Shown in pieces: positions 1 through 7,329 of a stretch of DNA of 17,037 nucleotides. Source of the DNA: an uncultured Blautia sp. (GTDB taxonomy: Bacteria > Bacillota > Clostridia > Lachnospirales > Lachnospiraceae); the NCBI GenBank assembly GCA_900539525.1, contig UQCM01000059.1:1-17037 (forward strand). The letters run 5' to 3'. Positions within the stretch are counted from its first letter, which is position 1, and the number at the start of each line of letters is the position of its first letter. Below the pieces are notes generated by a model. It did not search any database. It saw only the letters and a list, made by a program, of their open reading frames with translations, and had not been told where the DNA came from. The translations under genes were made by a program, and so were the position numbers.

Positions 1-42
1 GCCATTGAACAGGAAGCTCCCACTTCAAAATCTTTGATTTAA
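1..42 (+). CDS. tnpB: Partial 3' end of TnpB-like IS200/IS605 protein
   Basis: The + strand is open from base 1 to a TAA at 40-42 and encodes the 13-residue tail AIEQEAPTSKSLI. From memory, TnpB (OrfB) proteins of IS200/IS605 elements in Clostridia often end in an EAPTSKSLI-like tail directly over a hairpin; I have not checked this by search. TnpB is an RNA-guided nuclease that helps maintain its transposon. Only the tail lies in the window, so no catalytic (RuvC or zinc-ribbon) residue is visible. The stop codon sits inside the hairpin at 16-53, as expected where the coding end and the element's right end overlap. Short length is the main reason for doubt. Confidence 0.55.
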   Translation, partial: AIEQEAPTSKSLI

Positions 43-60
43 GTGGTGGGAGCATGTCAC
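1..60 (+). mobile_element. Right end of an IS200/IS605-type element
   Basis: Bases 16-53 form an imperfect hairpin. GCTCCCA (16-22) can pair with TGGGAGC (47-53), or CCACTT with AAGTGG further in, with AAATC/GATTT pairing near the loop. Subterminal hairpins of this kind mark the ends of IS200/IS605 elements, which insert without target duplication. The exact right boundary is not certain; it is probably close to the CATGTCAC ending at base 60. In known TnpB systems this 3' region is also the scaffold of the omega RNA, with the flanking host DNA as guide. The rest of the element lies left of the window. Confidence 0.5.
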
Positions 61-113
61 TTACTTTATTATAAATTCTGAATCGATTTAAACAGTTAGA
101 TAGATTGGCTGAT

Positions 114-677
114 ATGATTTATTTATTAGAAAACCCGGAGGGATATCCGCAAAGAGACCTCGCCCGTATGCTTCTCGCCTACGGTTTGTATCAGGAATAT
201 CAGATCAGAGAGAGAGCCGTCATACAGACGGCTCCTCTTGGGAAGCCATATCTGCCGGAGTACCCGCAGATACATTTTAATTACAGTCACAGCAGGGAGG
301 GGATCCTCTGCGGAATCCACACAGAAGAGATCGGGGTGGATATTGAGAGGATCATACCCTGTAAGGAAAGGCTTGCCGCCAGAGTCTGTCATCCGAATGA
401 GCTGCGTCTGTTAAAAGGATCACAGGACAGGGATCGGATGATGACGGCCATCTGGACAGCGAAGGAGAGCTATGTGAAATACCTGGGGACAGGAATCCGA
501 AGTGACCTGCGCCAGATCGATCTATCAGGTGCACTGACGGAACATGAGCTGATGGGAGAATGCTATCTTCACAGTCTGATCGAAGAAAACTACGGAATAT
601 GTGTCTGTTGTCCGGACAGACATATGCTTCTTAAAAGAGTCACTCTGGAAATGATAAAACATCCGGACACAGAGTGA
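114..677 (+). CDS. 4'-phosphopantetheinyl transferase, Sfp/AcpT type, short form
   Basis: The product transfers the 4'-phosphopantetheine arm of CoA to a serine of a carrier protein, activating acyl, peptidyl or aryl carriers in the cytosol. The sequence shows the family signatures in order: GKPYLP (about residues 43-48 from the ATG), FNYSHS (about 55-60), the metal-binding GVDIE (about 74-78) and WTAKES (about 114-119) with its catalytic Lys and Glu. At 187 residues it is shorter than Bacillus subtilis Sfp (224), mainly at the N-terminus. The start is uncertain: a TTG at 105 and the ATG at 114 are in frame and neither has a clear Shine-Dalgarno site. I chose the ATG because the second reads MIYLLEN, a natural strand-like beginning. 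A TATAAA at 70-75 could be a -10 box but has no good -35. No carrier-protein gene is visible next to it, so the substrate is unknown. The IS end lies only about 54 bases upstream and may have replaced the native promoter. Confidence 0.85.
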   Translation: MIYLLENPEGYPQRDLARMLLAYGLYQEYQIRERAVIQTAPLGKPYLPEYPQIHFNYSHSREGILCGIHTEEIGVDIERIIPCKERLAARVCHPNELRLLKGSQDRDRMMTAIWTAKESYVKYLGTGIRSDLRQIDLSGALTEHELMGECYLHSLIEENYGICVCCPDRHMLLKRVTLEMIKHPDTE

Positions 678-691
678 CCAGTAACACGCTT

Positions 692-730
692 CGCGATGCA
701 CAGATATGATGCATTCTGCATCATATCGCG
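692..730. repeat. Long hairpin after the PPTase gene
   Basis: CGCGAT (692-697) pairs with ATCGCG (725-730), and ATGATGCA pairs with TGCATCAT around a TTC loop; an 8-base bulge (GCACAGAT) lies on the left arm. An alternative perfect 11-bp stem GATATGATGCA/TGCATCATATC exists in the same place. It starts 14 bases after the PPTase stop, so it may act as a terminator, but the nearest T run (745-749) is 14 bases beyond the stem. It could equally be part of a repeat element. Confidence 0.6.
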
Positions 731-740
731 CTGCTACTCT

Positions 741-787
741 CGGGTTTTTACGTGACTTTCGCTTCGCTACACTCACAGAAAACACCT
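741..787. repeat. REP-like hairpin related to 16641-16678
   Basis: GTTTT (744-748) pairs with AAAAC (779-783), and GTGA (752-755) pairs with TCAC (773-776) around a CTTTCGCTTCGC-containing loop. The hairpin at 16641-16678 has the same layout in the same orientation: a TTTT arm, then CGTG, a CTTCGC loop, CAC-TC, then an AAAA arm. The rest of the 678-928 gap holds the hairpin at 692-730, a TGAATAGTAAC motif (804-814) and the yifB promoter. Confidence 0.4.
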
Positions 788-844
788 CGAACTGGCTGAC
801 GTGTGAATAGTAACAAATAATACAAAGTTCCTCTTATCATGTAC

Positions 845-873
845 TTGCGCATAGATTAACAATAAGATATAAT
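845..873 (+). promoter_or_regulatory. SigA-type promoter for yifB-dprA-topA
   Basis: TTGCGC (845-850), a 17-base spacer and a perfect TATAAT (868-873) lie about 55 bases upstream of the yifB start. The following DNA is very AT-rich. Spacing and the consensus -10 make this the probable promoter of the three tightly packed genes that follow. Confidence 0.7.
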
Positions 874-928
874 AAAATATAAATTAAATACAACAAAAAC
901 GTAATTTTGTAAGAAAAGGAGGAAATCT

Positions 929-2461
929 TTGTTTAGTACTGTACAATCCGCCGCTCTTTGCGGCATTAAGGCAGAGATCATCCACGTAGAAGCGGATGTG
1001 GGAGATGGTCTGCCGATGTTTCTTATGGTAGGCTGTCTTGCCTCGCAGGTAAAGGAATCTCAGGAGAGGGTAAAGACAGCAATGAAGAACAGTGGCCTTC
1101 GTCTTCAGCCGAAAAAGATCACAGTCAACCTTTCACCGGCAGATCTGAGGAAGGAAGGATCCGGATATGACCTGCCGATTGCCATTGCTGTCCTGGCTGC
1201 TTATGGATACATTCCCCAGGAAGCACTCAGGGATATTCTGATCGCGGGGGAGCTGAGCTTAAATGGGGAGGTCTGTCCGATAAGAGGAATTCTTCCGATC
1301 GTGCGCCGGGCAGCTGCAGCAGGTTGCAGGCTCTGTATTGTTCCGAAGGCGAATGAACGGGAAGGAGCTGTCATAAAGGAGATCAAAGTTATCGGTGTTT
1401 CATCTCTTAGGGAGGTCATTGATTATCTGAACGGGATACTGGATATTGATCCGGCCGTATCTAATATAGAAGAAATTCTGAATATCACATCACAAAACTT
1501 CAAAGATGATTTTAAAAATATAAACGGACAGGCTGCTGTCAAACGAGCTGCGGAGGTGGCAGTTTCCGGTATGCATAATCTGCTGCTGATCGGGCCGCCG
1601 GGGTCAGGAAAGTCCATGCTCTCCAGATGTATTCCGGGAATCCTGCCGGATCTGACACTGGAGGAGAGTCTGGAGATATCTGAAATCTACAGCGTGGCGG
1701 GAATGCTGGGAGAGGACACGCCGCTGGTGAGCAGAAGACCATTCCGGGCACCGCATCATACGATCACACCACAGGCACTTGCAGGAGGGGGGAAGATACC
1801 AAGGCCCGGGGAGGTCAGTCTTGCCCACAGAGGGGTGCTGTTTCTGGATGAGCTGCCGGAGTTTCGCAGAGAAACGCTAGAAATTCTGCGTCAGCCTCTG
1901 GAGGAGCATCTGGTACATATTAACCGGCTTGGCGGAAGCTTTACGTATCCTGCGAACTGTATGATGGTGGCTGCGATGAACCCCTGTAAATGCGGATATT
2001 ATCCGGATATGAACCGCTGTACGTGTACGGCGGGTGAGATACATTCCTATATCCGTAGAATCAGCCAGCCTCTGCTGGACAGAATCGATATCAGTGTAGA
2101 GGCTCCTTTCCTGGACTATCATCAGCTTACTTCACATCAGGAAAACGATTCTTCAGAAACGATCCGAAAGCGTGTGATCCGGGCACAGGAAATTCAGAAG
2201 GAGCGCTATGCAGGGACGGAGATTTATTTTAATTCCGATCTGAATGCGGAGCTTATCCGTGAATACTGTCCGCTCGGAACAGAGGAGAGTGCCATGATGG
2301 AAGCTGCCTATGCAAAATTAAATCTCAGTGCCAGAGCATATCACAGGATCATAAAGGTATCCAGAACGATTGCTGACCTTGAAGGGAGCCGGGATATCCG
2401 GTGCTGTCATATAGGGGAAGCCATATGCTATCGTACGATTGAGCAGAAATTCTGGATATAG
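929..2461 (+). CDS. yifB: YifB/ComM family AAA+ Mg-chelatase-like helicase
   Basis: This is a 510-residue member of the YifB/ComM family, the usual length. In Vibrio cholerae ComM is a hexameric helicase that drives branch migration when transformed single-stranded DNA is integrated. Visible order: N-terminal Lon-protease-like domain (about 1-165, opening MFSTVQSAALCGI), Walker A GPPGSGKS at 222-229, Walker B FLDE with Asp307-Glu308, a paired-cysteine segment CKCG...CTC at 353-366, and the C-terminal Mg-chelatase domain. The start is TTG at 929, supported by AAGGAGG (916-922) six bases upstream and by the family's MF-type N-terminus; no ATG fits. It ends within the ribosome site of dprA, 14 bases before that gene, so the two are almost certainly co-transcribed. 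Pairing with dprA fits a role in processing incoming DNA, although competence in this organism is not shown. Confidence 0.95.
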   Translation: MFSTVQSAALCGIKAEIIHVEADVGDGLPMFLMVGCLASQVKESQERVKTAMKNSGLRLQPKKITVNLSPADLRKEGSGYDLPIAIAVLAAYGYIPQEALRDILIAGELSLNGEVCPIRGILPIVRRAAAAGCRLCIVPKANEREGAVIKEIKVIGVSSLREVIDYLNGILDIDPAVSNIEEILNITSQNFKDDFKNINGQAAVKRAAEVAVSGMHNLLLIGPPGSGKSMLSRCIPGILPDLTLEESLEISEIYSVAGMLGEDTPLVSRRPFRAPHHTITPQALAGGGKIPRPGEVSLAHRGVLFLDELPEFRRETLEILRQPLEEHLVHINRLGGSFTYPANCMMVAAMNPCKCGYYPDMNRCTCTAGEIHSYIRRISQPLLDRIDISVEAPFLDYHQLTSHQENDSSETIRKRVIRAQEIQKERYAGTEIYFNSDLNAELIREYCPLGTEESAMMEAAYAKLNLSARAYHRIIKVSRTIADLEGSRDIRCCHIGEAICYRTIEQKFWI

Positions 2462-2475
2462 GAGGTGCGGCCGGG

Positions 2476-3576
2476 ATGACAGAAGAGCAAAAGAGAAGGG
2501 AAGAGTACTGGATGTGGATATGCAGCATGAAAGAAATCTACCGCCCTGCGATTGCCAGGCTTATACGGTATTTTGGGAACCCCGGGGCAGTGTATGAGGC
2601 ACCGGAAAAAGAAATCAGAAACAGCGGGTGCTTAAACGATGTGCAGACGGAAGCCCTTTTGAGAGGACGTGCCGGCTGGGATGCAGAAGAAAGCAGTCAT
2701 GAATTAAAAGAAAGAGGAATAACATTTATCAGCGCAGAGCACGAAGACTTCCCGGAGCGTTTAAAGCAGATCTATGACTGCCCTTTCGGAATTTTTTACA
2801 GGGGCAGACTGCCGGAGAAAAACGGGAAGACGGCAGGGATCGTAGGTGCAAGACGATGCAGCAGTTATGGAAAACAGATGGCGGAATGTCTGGCAGCTTC
2901 GCTTGCCGGATGTGGTGTCCAGATTATCAGCGGCATGGCATGGGGGATTGACGGGTATGCCCAGACGGCAGCGCTGGATGCAGGCGGGGAGAGTTTTGCG
3001 GTTCTGGGAAGCGGCGTTGATGTCTGTTATCCGGCGGGGAACAGAAACCTGTACCACCGGCTTGAGAAAGAAGGAGGCATCCTTTCGGAATACCCGCCGG
3101 GAAGGGAGGCACTGGCCCTTCATTTTCCTATGCGAAACAGAATCATCAGCGGATTGTCCGATGTGCTTCTTGTGATCGAGGCGAAAGAGCGCAGCGGTTC
3201 ACTCATCACTGCTGATCAGGCCATAGAGCAGGGAAAAGATGTATATGCAGTTCCGGGACGCATAGGAGACCCTTTAAGTGCAGGATGCAACCGGCTGATT
3301 TCCCAGGGAGCCGGTATTGTTCTGTCAGAAAATGAACTGCTTTTGACCTTAAATTTGATAGAAGAAAAACAAAAGAAAAATAAAAAAGCCGTGAATCCAC
3401 TTGAAACGAAAGAGAATATGTTGTATAGTTGTCTCGATTTGCATCCAAAAAGTCTGCATGAAATCGTGGGCCGGGTACAGCTTCCGGTGCAGGAGGTACT
3501 GTCTCTGCTGACGGTTTTAGAGATGAAAGGATTCATAAAAGAACCAATGAAGAATTATTATTCGAGAATAAACTAA
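2476..3576 (+). CDS. dprA: DNA-processing protein DprA
   Basis: DprA binds incoming single-stranded DNA in transformation and loads RecA onto it. The 366-residue product has an N-terminal helical SAM-like region (about 1-70), then the Rossmann-type core with GARRCSSYG (124-132), SGMAWGIDG (152-160), GSGVDVCYPAGN (178-189), FPMRNRIISG (217-226), GSLITADQA (241-249) and GCNRLI (270-275). A lysine-rich linker (about 296-306) leads to a C-terminal DprA winged-helix domain (about 310-366). The ATG at 2476 has AGGAGGT at 2460-2466, which overlaps the yifB stop codon. topA follows 27 bases after the stop with no terminator between them. DprA is widespread in bacteria not known to be transformable, so the gene alone does not prove competence. 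Confidence 0.97.
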   Translation: MTEEQKRREEYWMWICSMKEIYRPAIARLIRYFGNPGAVYEAPEKEIRNSGCLNDVQTEALLRGRAGWDAEESSHELKERGITFISAEHEDFPERLKQIYDCPFGIFYRGRLPEKNGKTAGIVGARRCSSYGKQMAECLAASLAGCGVQIISGMAWGIDGYAQTAALDAGGESFAVLGSGVDVCYPAGNRNLYHRLEKEGGILSEYPPGREALALHFPMRNRIISGLSDVLLVIEAKERSGSLITADQAIEQGKDVYAVPGRIGDPLSAGCNRLISQGAGIVLSENELLLTLNLIEEKQKKNKKAVNPLETKENMLYSCLDLHPKSLHEIVGRVQLPVQEVLSLLTVLEMKGFIKEPMKNYYSRIN

Positions 3577-3603
3577 CTGATGCGTATGCATGGGGGGATA
3601 TAT

Positions 3604-5691
3604 ATGGCCAAATATTTAGTGATCGTGGAGTCACCGACAAAAGTAAAGACCATCAAGAAATTCCTGGGAGCCAACTATGAGGTGGCGGCATCCAACGGAC
3701 ATGTTCGAGACTTGCCGAAAAGTCAGCTGGGCATAGATGTGGAAAATGACTACGAGCCAAAATATATAACGATAAGGGGAAAGGGAGAAATCCTGGCGGC
3801 ACTTCGAAAATCAGTTAAAAAGGCAGACAAGGTATATCTGGCAACTGACCCGGACCGGGAGGGTGAGGCGATTTCCTGGCATTTGTCAAAGGCGCTGAAG
3901 CTGGAGGAAAAGGACATTCACCGGATCACATTCAACGAGATTACGAAGAATGCGGTAAAGGATTCTCTGAAACATGCCAGAAAGCTGGATATGGATCTGG
4001 TGGATGCCCAGCAGACGAGACGAATCCTCGACCGTATGGTGGGATACCGGATCAGTCCGGTGCTGTGGGCGAAGGTCAAGAGGGGACTTAGCGCAGGGCG
4101 TGTACAGTCTGTGGCGCTTCGGATCATTGCCGACAGAGAAGAAGAGATCAACGCTTTCATACCGGAGGAGTACTGGACACTGGAAGCAGCCTTTGCTGTG
4201 CCAGGAGAGAAAAAGCCTCTGATCGCAAAGTTTTACGGAACAGAGAAAAAGAAGCTGCCGATTCATTCGAAGGAAGAACTCGATCAGATCCTGGAGGATC
4301 TGAAAGATGCCACCTGTCAGGTAACGGATGTAAAAAAGGGGGAAAGAATCAAGAAAGCGCCTCTTCCGTTTACTACCAGTACGCTTCAGCAGGAGGCATC
4401 CAAGGTGCTGAATTTCTCCACGCAGAAAACGATGAGAGTGGCACAGCAGCTTTATGAAGGAATTGATATCAAAGGAAACGGCACCGTGGGTCTGATCACA
4501 TATCTGAGAACGGATTCCACGCGTATTTCAGATGAAGCGGACCGGGCGGCCAGAGCGTATGTGGAGAGTCAGTACGGCAGTGAATATGTTTCTACTGCAA
4601 AGCAGGAAGAAAAGGCGGGAAAGAAGATCCAGAATGCCCATGAGGCGATCCGTCCTTCCGATATTACCAGAGTACCTCTTGAAATCAAGGATTCTCTGAG
4701 CCGTGATCAGTATCAGCTTTACCGTCTGATCTGGAGGAGATTTACGGCCAGCCGTATGGAGAACGCCAGATATGAGACGACATCTGTAAAGATAGGTGCA
4801 GGAAACTACCGGTTTACGGTAGCTGCGTCCAAACAGGTATTTGACGGCTTTATGGCAGTTTATACACAGGAGGGTGACGAGGAGAGTACAGGAAATATTC
4901 TTGGAAAAGGACTTGATAAGGATACCCTGCTTACGTTGAAGGAATTTGACAGTAAACAGCATTTTACACAGCCTCCCGCACATTTTACGGAGGCAGCGCT
5001 TGTCAAGACATTGGAGGAGCTTGGAATCGGACGGCCCAGTACCTATGCCCCCACGATCACAACAATCATCAACCGACGATATGTAGCAAAAGAAAATAAG
5101 AACCTGTATATCACGGAGCTTGGTGAGGTGGTAAACAGTATCATGCTGCAGGCATTTCCAAGTATCGTAGATGTGAACTTTACAGCAAATATGGAGTCTT
5201 TGCTGGACAAAGTGGAAGAGGGGACTGTCAACTGGAAAACAGTTGTCAGAAACTTCTATCCGGATCTGGATGAAGCGGTGAAAAATGCTGAGAAAGAACT
5301 GGAGCAGGTTAAAATCGAGGATGAAGTCACCGATGTGATCTGTGAGGAATGTGGAAGAAACATGGTTATCAAATACGGACCTCACGGCCGCTTCCTGGCA
5401 TGCCCGGGATTCCCGGACTGCAGGAACACCAAGCCGTATCTGGAAAAGACAGGTGTGAAATGTCCGAAATGCGGAAAGGAAATCGTTCTTCGAAAAACAA
5501 AGAAGGGAAGAAAGTATTACGGGTGTGAGGACAACCCGGAATGTGATTTCATGTCATGGCAGAAGCCTTCCGAAAAGAAGTGCCCGGAATGCGGAAATCT
5601 GATGCTGGAAAAGGGAAACAAACTGGTCTGTGCAGATGAAACCTGCGGTTATGTGGAAAATAAAAGAAATAATGGAACAGTTAAGGAATAA
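3604..5691 (+). CDS. topA: DNA topoisomerase I (type IA)
   Basis: TopA relaxes negative supercoils by cutting one strand through a 5'-phosphotyrosine link. The 695-residue product begins with the Toprim domain: VIVESP with Glu9, then the acidic cluster DPDREGE (Asp82, Asp84, Glu86). The catalytic tyrosine is Tyr300 in TYLRTDSTR, and GRVQSVALR lies in the gate region. The C-terminus carries three four-cysteine zinc ribbons, CEEC...C...C, CPKC...C...C and CPEC...C...C. The reading frame is open upstream to an ATG at 3580, but that ATG has no ribosome site; the ATG at 3604 follows a G-rich run (3593-3598) and gives the standard MAKYLVIVESP start. It is probably the last gene of the yifB operon, because a new promoter lies between it and codY. 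Confidence 0.98.
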   Translation: MAKYLVIVESPTKVKTIKKFLGANYEVAASNGHVRDLPKSQLGIDVENDYEPKYITIRGKGEILAALRKSVKKADKVYLATDPDREGEAISWHLSKALKLEEKDIHRITFNEITKNAVKDSLKHARKLDMDLVDAQQTRRILDRMVGYRISPVLWAKVKRGLSAGRVQSVALRIIADREEEINAFIPEEYWTLEAAFAVPGEKKPLIAKFYGTEKKKLPIHSKEELDQILEDLKDATCQVTDVKKGERIKKAPLPFTTSTLQQEASKVLNFSTQKTMRVAQQLYEGIDIKGNGTVGLITYLRTDSTRISDEADRAARAYVESQYGSEYVSTAKQEEKAGKKIQNAHEAIRPSDITRVPLEIKDSLSRDQYQLYRLIWRRFTASRMENARYETTSVKIGAGNYRFTVAASKQVFDGFMAVYTQEGDEESTGNILGKGLDKDTLLTLKEFDSKQHFTQPPAHFTEAALVKTLEELGIGRPSTYAPTITTIINRRYVAKENKNLYITELGEVVNSIMLQAFPSIVDVNFTANMESLLDKVEEGTVNWKTVVRNFYPDLDEAVKNAEKELEQVKIEDEVTDVICEECGRNMVIKYGPHGRFLACPGFPDCRNTKPYLEKTGVKCPKCGKEIVLRKTKKGRKYYGCEDNPECDFMSWQKPSEKKCPECGNLMLEKGNKLVCADETCGYVENKRNNGTVKE

Positions 5692-5722
5692 TTTGAATTA
5701 TTAGACTTTTTGAATTTTTTGG

Positions 5723-5751
5723 TTGAAAATCAGACAATTGTATGCTAAAAT
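5723..5751 (+). promoter_or_regulatory. codY promoter with extended -10
   Basis: TTGAAA (5723-5728), 17 bases, then TAAAAT (5746-5751), preceded by TG one base upstream (TGC-TAAAAT), an extended -10 element. AATTTT (5713-5718 and the T run after it) and GAAAATC (5725-5731) around the -35 resemble two CodY half-sites, but they are spaced wider than the 15-bp consensus, so autoregulation is only a guess. Confidence 0.7.
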
Positions 5752-5756
5752 TCTAG

Positions 5757-5783
5757 TTGGCATAAAATATATTTTGATGTCAA
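5757..5783. promoter_or_regulatory. Large dyad at the predicted codY transcript start
   Basis: A perfect 12-bp palindrome AAAATATATTTT (5764-5775) is flanked by TTGGCAT (5757-5763) and, after one extra G, ATGTCAA (5777-5783), which pair with one G-T wobble. It begins six bases after the -10 box, covering the expected start site. Its position suits an operator, or a hairpin at the 5' end of the mRNA. I do not recognise the regulator. Confidence 0.5.
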
Positions 5784-5816
5784 CTTTGGGGTGGAGTCGA
5801 CAGGACAGGAGGAGAC

Positions 5817-6599
5817 ATGAGTGTACAATTACTTGATAAGACCAGAAAAATTAATAAGCTGCTTCATAACAACAACTCAAGCAAGGTCGTTTTCAATGAC
5901 ATCTGTGAGGTGTTGACTGAGATCCTGGGTTCGAACATCCTGGTGATCAGTAAGAAGGGAAAGGTACTGGGGGTAGGCTTATGCGAAGGTGTGGAGGAAA
6001 TAAAGGAGCTGATTGATGATGAGGTGGGCGGCTATATTGATTCCATGCTGAATGAGAGACTTCTGGGCGTACTTTCAACAAAAGAAAATGTCAATCTGGA
6101 GACACTTGGTTTCGTAGGAGACGGAGTCAGGAAGTATCAGGCAATTATCAACCCGATCGATATCGCGGGAGAGAGACTGGGTACTGTGTTTATGTACAAG
6201 TGTGACAGTCAGTATGAAATCGATGATATTATCCTCAGTGAATATGGCACAACGGTGGTTGGACTGGAAATGATGCGCTCTGTGCATGAAGAGAACGCAG
6301 AAGAGAATCGGAAAGTACAGATTGTGAAATCCGCAATCAGCACCCTTTCATTTTCCGAACTGGAAGCGATCATTCACATCTTCGAAGAACTGGACGGCAC
6401 AGAGGGGATCCTGGTAGCCAGCAAGATTGCAGACAGGGTAGGCATTACCCGCTCCGTGATTGTTAATGCACTGAGAAAGTTCGAGAGCGCAGGAGTGATT
6501 GAATCACGTTCTTCAGGAATGAAGGGAACCTACATCAAGGTGATCAATGATGTGGTGTTCGATGAACTGGATGAAATAAAGAAACAGAAAAAGAACTGA
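5817..6599 (+). CDS. codY: GTP-sensing pleiotropic repressor CodY
   Basis: CodY is a dimeric global regulator that binds DNA when GTP and branched-chain amino acids are plentiful; it represses nutrient uptake and biosynthesis genes in Firmicutes. The 260 residues match the family length: an N-terminal GAF ligand domain (about 1-155), a linker helix, and a C-terminal winged helix-turn-helix with ASKIADRVGITRS (201-213) followed by the VIVNALRKFESAGVIESRS recognition region, nearly identical to Bacillus CodY in this part. The start ATG follows AGGAGG (5807-5812) by only four bases. The gene has its own promoter and terminator, so it appears monocistronic, although it follows topA as in other Firmicutes. 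guaB, which makes the GTP precursor, lies about 4 kb downstream. Confidence 0.97.
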   Translation: MSVQLLDKTRKINKLLHNNNSSKVVFNDICEVLTEILGSNILVISKKGKVLGVGLCEGVEEIKELIDDEVGGYIDSMLNERLLGVLSTKENVNLETLGFVGDGVRKYQAIINPIDIAGERLGTVFMYKCDSQYEIDDIILSEYGTTVVGLEMMRSVHEENAEENRKVQIVKSAISTLSFSELEAIIHIFEELDGTEGILVASKIADRVGITRSVIVNALRKFESAGVIESRSSGMKGTYIKVINDVVFDELDEIKKQKKN

Positions 6600-6608
6600 A
6601 GATAAAAG

Positions 6609-6636
6609 GTGCTGCGTAAGAACGCAGCACTTTTTT
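6609..6636 (+). terminator. Intrinsic terminator of codY
   Basis: A perfect 9-bp stem GTGCTGCGT/ACGCAGCAC with an AAGA loop is followed by six T residues. It begins nine bases after the codY stop codon. Confidence 0.92.
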
Positions 6637-6738
6637 GAATCAAATTTTGGTGATGCCAGGGTCAAAAGGTCATTGTTTTCATGCTTGCATGGCAGTGGAT
6701 GAGAGACTTTATGACACGTCCGGAAATGAGGAAGAAGT

Positions 6739-6811
6739 GGGGCTAGAGCTCTACATGAGCAAAAGGAAAGCCCCGTAGAGGCGATTTTGTGAATGGACTC
6801 TGAATAGTTAC
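6739..6811 (+). repeat. Dispersed 75-bp hairpin repeat, copy A
   Basis: CTCTAC (6749-6754) pairs with GTAGAG (6775-6780) around the loop ATGAGCAAAAGGAAAGCC plus two bases, followed by GCGATT, GAATGGACTC and TGAATAGTTAC (6801-6811). The same block occurs in the opposite orientation at 16958-17037 with few differences. GGGGCT (6739-6744) can also pair with AGCCCC (6769-6774), which would cross the first stem as an H-type pseudoknot. It lies between the codY terminator and the groES promoter; this 425-base gap has no gene I can support. Confidence 0.75.
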
Positions 6812-6911
6812 TAAAAAATATATAAAATACAAAAAGTAAGAAAACAAAAGAAATCATGAGAAAACAAGAGGTTAATCCTGATTTTACAGAAATATACATC
6901 AATATTTCAAT

Positions 6912-6943
6912 TTGCACATTTTTTTGAATTTAACTATTATAAT
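6912..6943 (+). promoter_or_regulatory. groESL promoter
   Basis: A perfect TATAAT lies at 6938-6943, nine bases before the CIRCE element. The best -35 by sequence is TTGCAC (6912-6917), but the 20-base spacer is long, so the -10 is secure and the -35 is not. Confidence 0.65.
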
Positions 6944-6951
6944 GTCAATGG

Positions 6952-6978
6952 TTAGCACTCAACAAAAGCGAGTGCTAA
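6952..6978 (+). promoter_or_regulatory. CIRCE operator (HrcA-binding site)
   Basis: TTAGCACTC (6952-6960), a 9-base spacer and GAGTGCTAA (6970-6978) match the CIRCE consensus exactly. CIRCE is the operator of the heat-shock repressor HrcA and lies at the predicted transcript start of groESL. hrcA itself is not in the window. Confidence 0.98.
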
Positions 6979-7025
6979 TAAACTAAAAGAAAAACCTGAT
7001 CATTATTTTAAGGAGGCGTTATACA

Positions 7026-7310
7026 ATGAAATTAGTACCATTAGGTGACAGAGTTGTATTAAAGCAGTTTGAAGCAGAGGAAACTACAAAATCAGGAATC
7101 ATCCTGGCAAGCAAGTCACAGGAAAAGCCGCAGGAAGCCGAAGTAGTGGCTGTAGGACCGGGCGGAATCGTTGACGGAAAAGAAGTTACCATGCAAGTAA
7201 AGCCGGGAGATAAGGTTATTTATTCGAAATATGCGGGTAATGAAGTAAAACTGGATGATGAAGAATATATCATTGTAAAACAGAATGACATTCTGGCAAT
7301 CGTAGAATAA
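7026..7310 (+). CDS. groES: Co-chaperonin GroES
   Basis: GroES is the heptameric lid of the GroEL folding chamber in the cytosol. The 94-residue product shows the family sequence throughout: LVPLGDRVVLKQ at the start, the mobile loop EAEETTKSGIILA (about 17-29), PQEAEVVAVGPG (about 35-46), KPGDKVIYSKYAG (about 60-72), and the ending YIIVKQNDILAIVE. The ATG at 7026 has AAGGAGG (7010-7016) nine bases upstream. groEL follows after 19 bases, so the two form the standard operon under the CIRCE operator, presumably induced by heat and misfolded protein through loss of HrcA binding. Confidence 0.99.
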   Translation: MKLVPLGDRVVLKQFEAEETTKSGIILASKSQEKPQEAEVVAVGPGGIVDGKEVTMQVKPGDKVIYSKYAGNEVKLDDEEYIIVKQNDILAIVE

Positions 7311-7329
7311 TTAAGGAGGCAGATGCATT

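Noticed and set aside
2846..3175. A 109-codon + strand frame inside dprA
   Set aside because: It is out of frame within conserved DprA motifs that are intact in the main frame, so it is neither a separate gene nor a frameshift.
3580..3603. An upstream ATG for topA
   Set aside because: It has no ribosome site and adds eight residues before the standard MAKYLVIVESP start.
4528..5385. A 285-codon open frame on the minus strand inside topA
   Set aside because: It is fully antisense to the conserved topA coding sequence, has no visible ribosome site, and its product shows no recognisable family; it is a shadow of topA codon use.
5713..5731. A CodY box at the codY promoter
   Set aside because: Half-site-like AATTTT and GAAAATC are present, but the spacing is wider than the 15-bp consensus.
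6650..6720. Possible similarity of 6650-6695 to the right part of the 16629-16803 unit (shared CATGCTTGCA and a GCCA-GGG-CAAA-GG block)
   Set aside because: The matches are short and the hairpin stems are not clearly conserved, so I did not list it as a copy; a genome search could change this.
6513..6917. A 134-codon minus-strand frame between codY and groES
   Set aside because: It spans the end of codY, the codY terminator and the 75-bp repeat, has low-complexity composition and has no start signal.
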